Shown in pieces: positions 27,012-41,426 of a stretch of 64,000 nt of DNA. Both the position numbers and the translations under genes were made by a program. The stretch is from assembly GCF_051401765.1 (NCBI RefSeq), contig NW_027480596.1, forward strand, positions 248,001 to 312,000. Reading direction: 5' to 3'. Source of the stretch: Calliopsis andreniformis (Eukaryota > Arthropoda > Insecta > Hymenoptera > Andrenidae). How positions within the stretch are numbered: the first letter of the stretch is position 1; every line of letters begins with the position of its first letter. The notes beneath the pieces were generated by a model. It was given only the letters and a program-made list of their open reading frames with translations. It ran no database searches and had not been told where the DNA came from.

Positions 27012-28599
27012 TCTATCCCCAATCCTCAATCCGTAATCCTCAATCTTCAATCCACAATCCCCAGTCCTCAATCTTCAATCCTCAATGCTGAATCCTCAGT
27101 CCTCAATCCCCAATCCTCAGTCCTCAATCCTCAATCATCAAACCTCAAACCTCAATCCTCAACCCTCAGCCCTCATCCTCAATCCTCAATCCTGAATCCT
27201 CAATCCTCAATCTTAAATCCTCAATACTCAGTCTTCAATCATCAATCCTCAATCCTCAATCCTCAATCCTCAATCCTCAATCTTCAATGCTCAATACTCA
27301 GTCTTCAATCATCAATCCTCAATCCTCAATCCTCAATCCTGAATCATCAACCTTCAATCCTCAATACTCAATCTTCAATCCTCAATACTCAATTCTCAAT
27401 CGTCAATCCTCATTCTTCAATCATCAATACCCAATCGTCAATCCTCAATCCTCAATCCTTCATCCTCAGTTCTCAATCCTCAATCCTCAGTCCTCAGTCC
27501 TCAAATCTCAATCCTCAACCCTCAGCCCTCATTCTCAATCCTCAATCCTGAATCCTCAATCCTCAATCTTCAATCCTCAATCCTCAGTTCTCAATCATCA
27601 ATCCTCAATCCTCAATCCTCAATCCTCAGTCATCAATCCTCAATCTTCAATACTCAATCGTCAATCCTCAGTCCTCAATACTCAATCCTCAATCCTCAAT
27701 CCTCGTTCCTCAAACCTCAATCCTCAACCCTCAGTCCTCATCCTCAGTTCTCAACCCTCAATCCTCAAACCTCAATCTTCAATCCTCAATCTTCAATCCT
27801 GAATAATCAATCTCCAATCCTGGATCATCAATGCCCAATCCTCAATCCTTAATCCTCAATCTTCAATCCTCAACCCCAGTCCTCAATCTTCAATCCTCAA
27901 TGCTGAATCCTCAGTCCTCAATCCCCAATCCTCAGTCCTCAATCCTCAATCATCAAACCTCAAACCTCAATCCTCAACCCTCAGCCCTCATCCTCAATCC
28001 TCAATCCTGAATCCTCAATTCTCAATCCTCAATCCTCAATACACAGTCTTCAATCCTCAATCCTCAATCCTCAATCCTCAATCCTCAATCCTCAGTCATC
28101 AATCCTCAATCTTCAATACTCAATCGTCAATCCTCAGTCCTCAATACTCAATCCTCAATCCTCGTTCCTCAAACCTCAATCCTCAACCCTCAGTCCTCAT
28201 CCTCAGTTCTCAACCCTCAATGCTCAAACCTCAATTCTCAATCCTCAATCTTCAATCCTGAATAATCAATCTCCAATCCTGGATCATCAATGCCCAATCC
28301 TCAATCCTTAATCCTCAATCTTCAATCCTCAACCCCAGTCCTCAATCTTCAATCCTCAATGCTGAATCCTCAGTCCTCAATCCCCAATCCTCAGTCCTCA
28401 ATCCTCAATCATCAAACCTCAAACCTCAATCCTCAACCCTCAGCCCTCATCCTCAATCCTCAATCCTGAATCCTCAATCCTCAATCTTCAATCCTCAATA
28501 CTCAGTCTTCAATCATCAATCCTCAATCCTCAATCCTCAATCCTCAATCCTCAATCTTCAATCCTCAATACTCAGTCTTCAATCATCAATCCTCAATCC

Positions 28600-29610
28600 T
28601 CAATCCTCAATCCTCAATCCTCAATCATCAATCCTCAACATTCAGTCATCAACCTTCAATCCTCAATACTCAATCTTCAATCCTCAATACTCAATCCTCA
28701 ATCGTCAATCCTCATTCTTCAATCCTCAATACACAATCCTCAATCCTCAATCCTCAATCCTCCATCCTCAATTCTCAATCCTCAATCCTATGTCCTCAGT
28801 CCTCAAACCTCAATCCTCAACCCTCAGCCCTCATCCTCAATCCTCAATCCTGAATCATCAACCTTCAATCCTCAATACTCAATCTTCAATCCTCAATACT
28901 CAATCCTCAATCGTCAATCCTCATTCTTCAATCATCAATACCCAATCCTCAATCCTCAATCCTCAATCCTCCATCCTCAATTCTCAACCCTCAATCCTCA
29001 GTCCTCAGTCCTCAAACCTCAATCCTCAACCCTCAGCCCTCATTCTCAATCCTCAATCCTGAATCCTCAATCCTCAATCTTCAATCCTCAATCCTCAGTT
29101 CTCAATCATCAACCTTCAATCCTCAATACTCAATCTTCAAACCTCAATACTCAGTCCACAATCGTCAATTCTCATTCTTCAATCCTCAATACCCAATCCT
29201 CAATCCTCAATCCTCTATCCTCCATCCTCAATTCTCAATCCTCAATCCTCTGTCCTCAGTCCTCAAACCTCAAACCTCGACCCTCAGCCCTCATCCTCAA
29301 TCCTCAATCCTCAATCCTCAATCCTCAATCCTCATTCTTCAATCCTGAATACCCAATCCTCAATCTGTAACACTGACTCCTCAATCCTCGATTCTCAATC
29401 CTCAATCCTCAGTCCTCAGTCCTCAAACCTCAATCCTCAACCCTCAGCCATGATCCTCAATCCTCAATCCTCGTTCCTCAATCCTCAATACTCAATCCTC
29501 AATCCTCAATAGTCAAACTCCAATCCTAGATCCTCAATCCCCAATACTCAATCCTCAATCATCAATCTTCAATCCTCAATCTTCAATCCTCAATCCTCAA
29601 TCCTCAATCC
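28600..29610. repeat. 1011-bp tandem duplication, copy 1
   Basis: CCTATGTCC at 28787 and 29798, C at 29362 and 30373 and D at 29526 and 30537 are all 1011 bp apart. Differences seen include AACATTC against AATATTC, and the private AATCTGTAAC of copy 1. Confidence 0.92.
29362..29533. repeat. Module C-D (1011-bp copy 1)
   Basis: C 29362 carries a private T-to-G (AATCTGTAACACTGAC). D is at 29526 with CAAACTCC. Confidence 0.9.
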
Positions 29611-30621
29611 TCAATCCTCAATCCTCAATCCTCAATCATCAATCCTCAATATTCAGTCATCAACCTTCAATCCTCAATACTCAATCTTCAATCCTCAATA
29701 CTCAATCCTCAATCGTCAATCCTCATTCTTCAATCCTCAATACACAATCCTCAATCCTCAATCCTCAATCCTCCATCCTCAATTCTCAATCCTCAATCCT
29801 ATGTCCTCAGTCCTCAAACCTCAATCCTCAACCCTCAGCCCTCATCCTCAATCCTCAATCCTGAATCATCAACCTTCAATCCTCAATACTCAATCTTCAA
29901 TCCTCAATACTCAATCCTCAATCGTCAATCCTCATTCTTCAATCATCAATACCCAATCCTCAATCCTCAATCCTCAATCCTCCATCCTCAATTCTCAACC
30001 CTCAATCCTCAGTCCTCAGTCCTCAAACCTCAATCCTCAACCCTCAGCCCTCATTCTCAATCCTCAATCCTGAATCCTCAATCCTCAATCTTCAATCCTC
30101 AATCCTCAGTTCTCAATCATCAACCTTCAATCCTCAATACTCAATCTTCAAACCTCAATACTCAGTCCACAATCGTCAATTCTCATTCTTCAATCCTCAA
30201 TACCCAATCCTCAATCCTCAATCCTCTATCCTCCATCCTCAATTCTCAATCCTCAATCCTCTGTCCTCAGTCCTCAAACCTCAAACCTCGACCCTCAGCC
30301 CTCATCCTCAATCCTCAATCCTCAATCCTCAATCCTCAATCCTGATTCTTCAATCCTGAATACCCAATCCTCAATCTTTAACACTGACTCCTCAATCCTC
30401 GATTCTCAATCCTCAATCCTCAGTCCTCAGACCTCAAACCTCAATCCTCAACCCTCAGCCTTGATCCTCAATCCTCAATCCTCGTTCCTCAATCCTCAAT
30501 ACTCAATCCTCAATCCTCAATAGTCAAACTCCAATCCTAGATCCTCAATCCCCAATACTCAATCCTCAATCATCAATCTTCAATCCTCAATCTTCAATCC
30601 TCAATCTTCAATCCTCAATCC
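29611..30621. repeat. 1011-bp tandem duplication, copy 2
   Basis: Second copy, followed by the B site at 30737 that copy 1 lacks because the junction cuts between D and B. Confidence 0.92.
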
Positions 30622-30790
30622 TCAATCCTCAATCCTCGATCATCAATCCTCAATATTCAACACTCAATACTCAATCCTCAATCCTCAATCCTCAATCCTC
30701 AATCACCAATCCTCAATCTTCAATACTTAATCTCCAATGCTCAATCCTCAATCTTCAATACTCACTTCTCAATCCTCAATCCTCAATCCT
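30373..30790. repeat. Module C-D-B, first of a 712-bp C-C doublet (1011-bp copy 2)
   Basis: C 30373, D 30537, B 30737. ACTCACTTCT replaces ACTCACTTTT. Confidence 0.9.
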
Positions 30791-31084
30791 CAAACCTCAA
30801 TCTTCAATCCTCAATCCTCAGTTCTCAATCATCAACCTTCAATCCTCAATACTCAATCTTCAAACCTCAATACTCAGTCCACAATCGTCAATTCTCATTC
30901 TTCAATCCTCAATACCCAATCCTCAATCCTCAATCCTCTATCCTCCATCCTCAATTCTCAATCCTCAATCCTCTGTCCTCAGTCCTCAAACCTAAAACCT
31001 CAACCCTCAGCCCTCATCCTCAATCCTCAATCCTCAATCCTCAATCCTCAATCCTCATTCTTCAATCCTGAATACCCAATCCTC

Positions 31085-31723
31085 AATCTTTAACACTCAA
31101 TCCTCAATCCTCGATTCTCAATCCTCAATCCTCAGTCCTCAGTCCTCAAACCTCAATCCTCAACCCTCAGCCATCATCCTCAATCCTCAATCCTCGTTCC
31201 TCAATCCTCAATACTCAATCCTCAATCCTCAATAGTCAATCTCCAATCCTAGATCCTCAATCCCCAATACTAAATCCTCAATCATCAATCTTCAATCCTC
31301 AATCTTCAATCCTCAATCCTCAATCCTCAATCCTCAATCCTCAATCCTCGATCATCAATCCTCAATATTCAACACTCAATACTCAACCCTCAGCCCTCAT
31401 TCTCAATCCTCAATCCTGAATACTCAATCCTCAATCTTCAATCCTCAATCCTCAATCCTCAGTCCTCAATCCTCAATCCTCAATCATCAATACTCAATCT
31501 TCAATCCTCCATCCTTAATCCTCAATCCGCAGTCATGAATACTCAATCTTCAATACTCAATCCTCAATCCTCAATCCTCAATCCTCAATCCTCAGTCCTC
31601 AATCCTCATTCCTCAAAGCTCAATCCTCAACCCTCAGTCCTCACCCTCAATTCTCAATTCTCTGTCCTCAATCCTCAATCCTCAATCTTCAATCCTGAAT
31701 AATCAATCTCCAATCCTGGATCC
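31085..31723. repeat. Module C-D-E, B lost
   Basis: C 31085, D 31249, E1 31716. Shortly after the AACACTCAATACTC run at about 31376 the array switches to a CCCTCAGCC context. The E site is a mixed form: GGATCCTATATCC with CCGTAATCC downstream but GAATAATC upstream. Confidence 0.88.
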
Positions 31724-32801
31724 TATATCCCCAATCCTCAATCCGTAATCCTCAATCTTCAATCCACAATCCCCAGTCCTCAATCTTCAATCCTCAATGC
31801 TGAATCCTCAGTCCTCAATCCCCAATCCTCAGTCCTCAATCCTCAATCATCAAACCTCAAACCTCAATCCTCAACCCTCAGCCCTCATCCTCAATCCTCA
31901 ATCCTGAATCCTCAATCCTCAATCTTAAATCCTCAATACTCAGTCTTCAATCATCAATCCTCAATCCTCAATCCTCAATCCTCAATCCTCAATCTTCAAT
32001 CCTCAATACTCAGTCTTCAATCATCAATCCTCAATCCTCAATCCTCAATCCTGAATCATCAACCTTCAATCCTCAATACTCAATCTTCAATCCTCAATAC
32101 TCAATCCTCAATCGTCAATCCTCATTCTTCAATCATCAATACCCAATCGTCAATCCTCAATCCTCAATCCTTCATCCTCAGTTCTCAATCCACAATCCTC
32201 AGTCCTCAGTCCTCAAATCTCAATCCTCAACCCTCAGCCCTCATTCTCAATCCTCAATCCTGAATCCTCAATCCTCAATCTTCAATCCTCAATCCTCAGT
32301 TCTCAATCATCAATCCTCAATCCTCAATCCTCAATCCTCAATCCTCAATCATCAATCCTCAATCCTCAATCATCAACCTTCAGTCCTCAATACTCAATCT
32401 TCAAACCTCAATACTCAATCCACAATCGTCAATTCTCATTCTTCAATCCTCAACACCCATTCCTCAATCCTCAATCCTCTATCCTCCATCCTCAATTCTC
32501 AATCCTCAATCCTCTGTCCTCAGTCCTCAAACCTCAAACCTCAACCCTCAGCCCTCATCCTCAATCCTCAATACTCAATCTTCAATCCTCAATCCTCAAT
32601 CCTCAATCCTCAATCCTCAATCCTCAGTCATCAATCCTCAATCTTCAATACTCAATCGTCAATCCTCAGTCCTCAATTCACAATCCTCAATCCTCGTTCC
32701 TCAAACCTCAATCCTCAACCCTCAGTCCTCATACTCAATTCTCAATTCTCAATCCTCAAACCTCAATCTTCAGTCCTCAATACTCAATCCTCAATCCTCA
32801 A

Positions 32802-32871
32802 TAGTCAACCATCAATCCTCAATTCTCAATACTCAATAGAATATCCTGAATTCTCAGTATTCGATACTCTA
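32802..32871. repeat. Landmark A, copy 8
   Basis: GAATTC at 32848, common form. Confidence 0.92.
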
Positions 32872-33093
32872 ACCTCAATCCTCAACCCTCAGCCCTCATC
32901 CTCCACCCTCAATCCTCAATCCTCAAACCTCAATCTTCAATCCTCAATACTCAATCTTCGATTCTCAAACCTCAATCCTCAATCCTCAATCCCCAGTCCG
33001 CAATCTTCAATCGTCAATCCTCAATCCTCAATCCTCAATCCTCAATCCTCAATCCTCAATCATCAATCCTCAATCTTCAATACTTAATCATCA

Positions 33094-33530
33094 ATGCTCA
33101 ATCCTCAATCTTCAATACTCACTCTTCAATCCTCAATCCTCAATCCTCAAACCTCAATCTTCAATCCTCAATACTCAATCTTCGATTATCAATTCTCAAA
33201 CCTCAATCCTCAATCCCCAATCCTCAATCTTCAATCCTCAATCCTCAATCCTCAGTCCTCAATCCTCAATCCTCAATCATCAATACTCAATCTTCAATCC
33301 TCCATCCTCAATCCTCAATCCTCAATCCTCAGTCATGAATACTCAATCTTCAATACTCAATCCTCAATCCTCAATCCTCAATCCTCAATCCTCAATCCTC
33401 AGTCCTCAATCCTCATTCCTCAAAGCTCAATCCTCAACCCTCAGTCCTCACCCTCAATTCTCAATTCTCAGTCCTCAATCCTCAATCCTCAATCTTCAAT
33501 CCTGAATAATCAATCTCCAATTCTGGATCC
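33094..33530. repeat. Module B-E
   Basis: B 33094 with ACTCACTCTT, E1 33523. B-E is 429 bp, one unit more than usual. E is mixed (TTCTGGATCC, CTAACCCC, CCGTAATCC). Confidence 0.88.
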
Positions 33531-34092
33531 TCTAACCCCAATCCTCAGTCCGTAATCCTCAATCTTCAATCCACAATCCCCAGTCCTCAATCTTCAATCC
33601 TCAATGCTGAATCCTCAGTCCTCAATCCCCAATCCTCAGTCCTCAATCCTCAATCATCAAACCTCAAACCTCAATCCTCAACCCTCAGCCCTCATCCTCA
33701 ATCCTCAATCCTGAATCCTCAATCCTCAATCTTAAATCCTCAATACTCAGTCTTCAATCATCAATCCTCAATCCTCAATCCTCAATCCTCAATCCTCAAT
33801 CTTCAATCCTCAATACTCAGTCTTCAATCATCAATCCTCAATCCTCAATCCTCAATCCTGAATCATCAACCTTCAATCCTCAATACTCAATCTTCAATCC
33901 TCAATACTCAATCCTCAGTCCTCAATCCTCAATCCTCAATCATCAATACTCAATCTTCAATCCTCCATCCTCAATCCTCAATCCTCAATCCTCGTTCCTC
34001 AAACCTCAATCCTCAACCCTCAGTCCTCATACTCAATTCTCAATCCTCAAACCTCAATCGTCAATCCTCAATACTCAATCCTCAATCCTCAA

Positions 34093-34162
34093 TAGTCAAC
34101 CATCAATCCTCAATTCTCAATACTCAATAGGATATCCTGAATTCTCAGTATTCGATACTCTA
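34093..34162. repeat. Landmark A, copy 9 (GGATATCC subtype)
   Basis: GAATTC at 34139 and GATATC at about 34131. Sister of the copy at 22594. Confidence 0.92.
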
Positions 34163-35284
34163 ACCTCAATCCTCAACCCTCAGCCCTCATCCTCCACCCT
34201 CAATCCTCAATCCTCAAACCTCATTCTTCAATCCTCAATACTCAATCTTCGATTCTCAAACCTCAATCCTCAATCCTCAATCCCCAGTCCGCAATTTTCA
34301 ATCGTCAATCCTCAATCCTCAATCCTCAATCCTCAATCTGCAATCATCAATCCTCAATCTTCAACACTCAATCCTCAACCGTCAATCCTCAATCTTCAAT
34401 CCTCAATCCTCAATCCTCAATTCTCAATCCTCAATCTTCAATCCTCAATACTCAGCCTTCAACCCTCAATCCTCAATCCTCAACCCTCAATCCTCAATCC
34501 TCAATCATCAATCCTCAATCTTCAATACTCAGTCCTCAATCCTCAATCCTCAATCCTCAATACACAGTCTTCAATCCTCAATCCTCAATCCTCAATCCTC
34601 AATCCTCAATCCTCAGTCATCAATCCTCAATCTTCAATACTCAATCGTCAATCCTCAGTCCTCAATTCTCAATCCTCAATCCTCGTTCCTCAAACCTCAA
34701 TCCTCAACCCTCAGTCCTCATCCTCAGTTCTCAACCCTCAATCCTCAAACCTCAATCTTCAATCCTCAATCTTCAATCCTGAATAATCAATCTCCAATCC
34801 TGGATCATCAATCCCCAACCCTCAATCCTTAATCCTCAATCTTCAATCCTCAACCCCAGTCCTCAATCTTCAATCCTCAATGCTGAATCCTCAGTCCTCA
34901 ATCCCCAATCCTCAGTCCTCAATCCTCAATCATCAAACCTCAAACCTCAATCCTCAACCCTCAGCCCTCATCCTCAATCCTCAATCCTGAATCCTCAATC
35001 CTCAGTCTTCAATCCTCAATACTCTGTCTTCAATCATCAGCCCTCAATCCTCAATCCTCAATCCTCAATCCTCAATCTTCAATCCTCAATACTCAGTCTT
35101 CAATCATCAATCCTCAATCCTCAATCCTCAATCCTCAATCCTCAATCATCAATCCTCAATATTCAGTCATCAACCTTCAATCCTCGATCATCAATCCTCA
35201 ATATTCAACACTCAATACTCAATCCTCAATCCTCAATCCTCAATCCTCAATCATCAATCTTCAATCTTCAATACTTAATCATCA

Positions 35285-35714
35285 ATGCTCAATCCTCAAT
35301 CTTCAATACTCACTTTTCAATCCTCAATCCTCAATCCTCAAACCTCAATCTTCAATCCTCAATACTCAATCTTCGATTATCAATTCTCAAACCTCAATCC
35401 TCAATCCCCAATCCTCAATCTTCAATCTTCAATCCTCAATCCTCAGTCCTCAATCCTCAATCCTCAATCATCAATACTCAATCTTCAATCCTCCATCCTC
35501 AATCCTCAATCCTCAATCCTCAGTCATGAATACTCAATCTTCAATACTCAATCCTCAATCCTCAATCCTCAATCCTCAATCCTCAGTCCTCAATCCTCAT
35601 TCCTCAAAGCTCAATCCTCAACCCTCAGTCCTCACCCTCAATTCTCAATTCTCAGTCCTCAATCCTCAATCCTCAATCTTCAATCCTGAATAATCAATCT
35701 CCAATCCTGGATCC
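35285..35714. repeat. Module B-E (block P1)
   Basis: B 35285, E1 35707. Preceded by a TCAATCTTCAATCTTC doublet shared with the P2 and P3 copies. Confidence 0.9.
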
Positions 35715-36505
35715 TCAATCCCCAATCCTCAATCCTTAATCCTCAATCTTCAATCCACAATCCCCAGTCCTCAATCTTCAATCCTCAATGCTGAATCCTC
35801 AGTCCTCAATCCCCAATCCTCAGTCCTCAATCCTCAATCATCAAACCTCAAACCTCAATCCTCAACCCTCAGCCCTCATCCTCAATCCTCAATCCTGAAT
35901 CCTCAATCCTCAATCTTAAATCCTCAATACACAGTCTTCAATCATCAATCCTCAATCCTCAATCCTCAATCCTCAATCCTCAATCCTCAATCCTCAATAC
36001 TCAGTCTTCAATCATCAATCCTCAATCATCAATCCTCAATCCTCAATCCTCAATCATCAATCCTCAATATTCAATCATCAACCTTCAATCCTCAATACTC
36101 AATCTTCAAACCTCAATACTCAATCCACAATCGTCAATTCTCATTCTTCAATCCTCAATACCCATTCCTCAATCCTCAATCCTCTATCCTCCATCCTCAA
36201 TTCTCAATCCTCAATCCTCTGTCCTCAGTCCTCAAACCTCAAACCTCAACCCTCAGCCCTCATCCTCAATCCTCAATACTCAATCTTCAATCCTCAGTCC
36301 TCAATCCTCAATCCTCAATCCTCAATCCTCAGTCATCAATCCTCAATCTTCAATACTCAATCGTCAATCCTCAGTCCTCAATTCTCAATCCTCAATCCTC
36401 GTTCCTCAAACCTCAATCCTCATCCCTCAGTCCTCAACTCAATTCTCAATTCTCAATCCTCAAACCTCAATCTTCAATCCTCAATACTCAATCCTCAATC
36501 CTCAA

Positions 36506-36575
36506 TAGTCAACCATCAATCCTCAATTCTCAATACTCAATAGAATATCCTGAATTCTCAGTATTCGATACTCTA
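36506..36575. repeat. Landmark A, copy 10 (block P1)
   Basis: GAATTC at 36552. It is followed by CATACTCCACC, where most copies have CATCCTCCACC. This flank is shared with the copies at 51921 and 60727, as expected for the P1/P2/P3 family. Confidence 0.92.
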
Positions 36576-37493
36576 ACCTCAATCCTCAACCCTCAGCCCT
36601 CATACTCCACCCTCAATCCTCAATCCTCAAACCTCAATCTTCAATCCTCAATACTCAATCTTCGATTCTCAAACCTCAATCCTCAATCCTCAATCCCCAA
36701 TCCGCAATCTTCAATCGTCAAACCTCAATCCTCAATCCTCAATCTTCAATACTCAATCCTCAATCCTCAATCCTCAATCCTCAATACACAGTCTTCAATA
36801 CTCAATCTTCAATCCTCAATACTCAATCCTCAATCGTCAATCCTCATTCTTCAATCCTCAATACACAATCCTCAATCCTCAATCCTCAATCCTCCATCCT
36901 CAATTCTCAATCCTCAATCCTCTGTCCTCAGTCCTCAAACCTCAATCCTCAACCCTCAGCCCTCATCCTCAATCCTCAATCCTGAATCATCAACCTTCAA
37001 TCCTCAATACTCAATCTTCAATCCTCAATACTCAATCCTCAATCGTCAATCCTCATTCTTCAATCATCAATACCCAATCCTCAATCCTCAATCCTCAATC
37101 CTCCATCCTCAATTCTCAATCCTCAATCCTCAGTCCTCAGTCCTCAAACCTCAATCCTCAACCCTCAGCCCTCATTCCCAATCCTCAATACTGAATCCTC
37201 AATCCTCAATCTTCAATCCTCAATCCTCAGTTCTCAATCATCAACCTTCAATCCTCAATACTCAATCTTCAAACCTCAATACTCAATCCACAATCGTCAA
37301 TTCTCATTCTTCAATCCTCAATACCCAATCCTCAATCCTCAATCCTCTATCCTCCATCCTCAATTCTCAATCCTCAATCCTCTGTCCTCAGTCCTCAAAC
37401 CTCAAACCTCAACCCTCAGCCCTCATCCTCAATCCTCAATCCTCAATCCTCAATCCTCAATCCTCATTCTTCAATCCTGAATACCCAATCCTC

Positions 37494-38022
37494 AATCTTT
37501 AACACTCAATCCTCAACCCTCAATTCTCAATCCTCAATCCTCAGTCCTCAGTCCTCAAACCTCAATCCTCAACCCTCAGCCATCATCCTCAATCCTCAAT
37601 CCTCGTTCCTCAATCCTCAATACTCAATCCTCAATCCTCAATAGTCAATCTCCAATCCTAGATACTCAATCCCCAATACTCAATCCTCAATAATCAATCT
37701 TCAATCCTCAGTCTTCAATCCTCAATCCTCAATCCTCAATCCTCAATCCTCAATCCTCGATCATCAATCCTCAATATTCAACACCCAATACTCAATCCTC
37801 AATCCTCAATCCTCAATCCTCAATCATCAATCCTCAATCTTCAATACTTAATCATCAATGCTCAATACTCAATCTTCAATACTCAATCCTCAATCCTCAA
37901 TCCTCAATCCTCAATCCTCAGTCCTCAATCCTCATTCCTCAAAGCTCAATCCTCAACCCTCAGTCCTCAATCCTCAATCCTCAATCTTCAATCCTGAATA
38001 ACCAATCTCCAATCCTGGATCC
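37494..38022. repeat. Module C-D-B'-E with doubly shortened B (block P1)
   Basis: C 37494, D 37658, B 37858, E1 38015. B-E is 157 bp. Relative to the full module this equals the 238-bp deletion of the copy at 26820 plus a further 27 bp (one 6-bp and three 7-bp units) around CCCTCAGTCC. Confidence 0.9.
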
Positions 38023-38275
38023 TCTATCCCCAATCCTCAATCCGTAATCCTCAATCTTCAATCCACAATCCCCAGTCCTCAATCTTCAATCCTCAATGCT
38101 GAATCCTCAGTCCTCAATCCCCAATCCTCAGTCCTCAATCCTCAATCATCAAACCTCAAACCTCAATCCTCAACCCTCAGCCCTCATCCTCAATCCTCAA
38201 TCCTGAATCCTCAATCCTCAATCTTAAATCCTCAATACTCAGTCTTCAATCATCAATCCTCAATCCTCAATCCTC

Positions 38276-39877
38276 AATCCTCAATCCTCAATCTACAATG
38301 CTCAATACTCAGTCTTCAATCATCAATCCTCAATCCTCAATCCTCAATCCTGAATCATCAACCTTCAATCCTCAATACTCAATCTTCAATCCTCAATACT
38401 CAATTCTCAATCGTCAATCCTCATTCTTCAATCATCAATACCCAATCGTCAATCCTCAATCCTCAATCCTTCATCCTCAGTTCTCAATCCTCAATCCTCA
38501 GTCCTCAGTCCTCAAATCTCAATCCTCAACCCTCAGCCCTCATTCTCAATCCTCAATCCTGAATCCTCAATCCTCAATCTTCAATCCTCAATCCTCAGTT
38601 CTCAATCATCAATCCTCAATCCTCAATCCTCAATCCTCAGTCATCAATCCTCAATCTTCAATACTCAATCGTCAATCCTCAGTCCTCAATACTCAATCCT
38701 CAATCCTCAATCCTCGTTCCTCAAACCTCAATCCTCAACCCTCAGTCCTCATCCTCAGTTCTCAACCCTCAATCCTCAAACCTCAATCTTCAGTCCTCAA
38801 TCTTCAATCCTGAATAATCAATCTCCAATCCTGGATCATCAATGCCCAATCCTCAATCCTTAATCCTCAATCTTCAATCCTCAACCCCAGTCCTCAATCT
38901 TCAATCCTCAATGCTGAATCCTCAGTCCTCAATCCCCAATCCTCAGTCCTCAATCCTCAATCATCAAACCTCAAACCTCAATCCTCAACCCTCAGCCCTC
39001 ATCCTCAATCCTCAATCCTGAATCCTCAATCCTCAATCTTCAATCCTCAATACTCAGTCTTCAATCATCAATCCTCAATCCTCAATCCTCAATCTACAAT
39101 GCTCAATACTCAGTCTTCAATCATCAATCCTCAATCCTCAATCCTCAATCCTGAATCATCAACCTTCAATCCTCAATACTCAATCTTCAATCCTCAATAC
39201 TCAATTCTCAATCGTCAATCCTCATTCTTCAATCATCAATACCCAATCGTCAATCCTCAATCCTCAATCCTTCATCCTCAGTTCTCAATCCTCAATCCTC
39301 AGTCCTCAGTCCTCAAATCTCAATCCTCAACCCTCAGCCCTCATTCTCAATCCTCAATCCTGAATCCTCAATCCTCAATCTTCAATCCTCAATCCTCAGT
39401 TCTCAATCATCAATCCTCAATCCTCAATCCTCAATCCTCAGTCATCAATCCTCAATCTTCAATACTCAATCGTCAATCCTCAGTCCTCAATACTCAATCC
39501 TCAATCCTCAATCCTCGTTCCTCAAACCTCAATCCTCAACCCTCAGTCCTCATCCTCAGTTCTCAACCCTCAATCCTCAAACCTCAATCTTCAGTCCTCA
39601 ATCTTCAATCCTGAATAATCAATCTCCAATCCTGGATCATCAATGCCCAATCCTCAATCCTTAATCCTCAATCTTCAATCCTCAACCCCAGTCCTCAATC
39701 TTCAATCCTCAATGCTGAATCCTCAGTCCTCAATCCCCAATCCTCAGTCCTCAATCCTCAATCATCAAACCTCAAACCTCAATCCTCAACCCTCAGCCCT
39801 CATCCTCAATCCTCAATCCTGAATCCTCAATCCTCAATCTTCAATCCTCAATACTCAGTCTTCAATCATCAATCCTC
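38276..39877. repeat. 801-bp tandem doublet in P1
   Basis: Copies 38276-39076 and 39077-39877. The rare CTACAATGCTC at 38292 and 39093 and the E2 sites at 38831 and 39632 are 801 bp apart. 801 equals 111 units of 7 bp plus four of 6 bp, and I can count the four 6-bp units between the E2 sites. Confidence 0.92.
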
Positions 39878-40714
39878 AATCCTCAATCCTCAATCCTCAA
39901 TCCTCAATCTTCAATCCTCAATACTCAGTCTTCAATCATCAATCCTCAATCCTAAATCCTCAATCCTCAATCCTCAATCATCAATCCTCAATATTCAGTC
40001 ATCAACCTTCAATCCTCAATACTCAATCTTCAATCCTCAATACTCAATCCTCAATCGTCAATCCTCATTCTTCAATCCTCAATACACAATCCTCAATCCT
40101 CAATCCTCAATCCTCCATCCTCAATTCTCAATCCTCAATCCTATGTCCTCAGTCCTCAAACCTCAATCCTCAACCCTCAGCCCTCATCCTCAATCCTCAA
40201 TCCTGAATCATCAACCTTCAATCCTCAATACTCAATCTTCAATCCTCAATACTCAATCCTCAATCGTCAATCCTCATTCTTCAATCATCAATACCCAATC
40301 CTCAATCCTCAATCCTCAATCCTCCATCCTCAATTCTCAACCCTCAATCCTCAGTCCTCAGTCCTCAAACCTCAGTCCTCAACCCTCAGCCCTCATTCTC
40401 AATCCTCAATCCTGAATCCTCAATCCTCAATCTTCAATCCTCAATCCTCAGTTCTCAATCATCAACCTTCAATCCTCAATACTCAATCTTCAAACCTCAA
40501 TACTCAGTCCACAATCGTCAATTCTCATTCTTCAATCCTCAATACCCAATCCTCAATCCTCAATCCTCTATCCTCCATCCTCAATTCTCAATCCTCAATC
40601 CTCTGTCCTCAGTCCTCAAACCTCAAACCTCGACCCTCAGCCCTCATCCTCAATCCTCAATCCTTAATCCTCAATCCTCAATCCTCATTCTTCAATCCTG
40701 AATACCCAATCCTC

Positions 40715-41130
40715 AATCTTTAACACTGACTCCTCAATCCTCGATTCTCAATCCTCAATCCTCAGTCCTCAGTCCTCAAACCTCAATCCTCAACCCTCAG
40801 CCATGATCCTCAATCCTCAATCCTCGTTCCTCAATCCTCAATACTCAATCCTCAATCCTCAATAGTCAAACTCCAATCCTAGATCCTCAATCCCCAATAC
40901 TCAATCCTGAATCATCAATCTTCAATCCTCAATCTTCAATCCTCAATCCTCAATCCTCAATCCTCAATCCTCAATCCTCGATCATCAATCCTCAATATTC
41001 AACACTCAATACTCAATCCTCAATCCTCAATCCTCAATCCTCAATCACCAATCCTCAATCTTCAATACTTAATCACCAATGCTCAATCCTCAATCTTCAA
41101 TACTCACTTTTCAATCCTCAATCCTCAATC
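40715..41130. repeat. Module C-D-B, first of a 712-bp C-C doublet (block P1)
   Basis: C 40715 (AACACTGAC), D 40879, B 41079. A private TCCTGAATC follows D. Confidence 0.9.
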
Positions 41131-41426
41131 CTCAAACCTCAATCTTCAATCCTCAATCCTCAGTTCTCAATCATCAACCTTCAATCCTCAATACTCAATC
41201 TTCAAACCTCAATACTCAGTCCACAATCGTCAATTCTCATTCTTCAATCCTCAATACCCAATCCTCAATCCTCAATCCTCTATCCTCCATCCTCAATTCT
41301 CAATCCTCAATCCTCTGTCCTCAGTCCTCAAACCTAAAACCTCAACCCTCAGCCCTCATCCTCAATCCTCAATCCTCAATCCTCAATCCTCAATCCCCAT
41401 TCTTCAATCCTGAATACCCAATCCTC

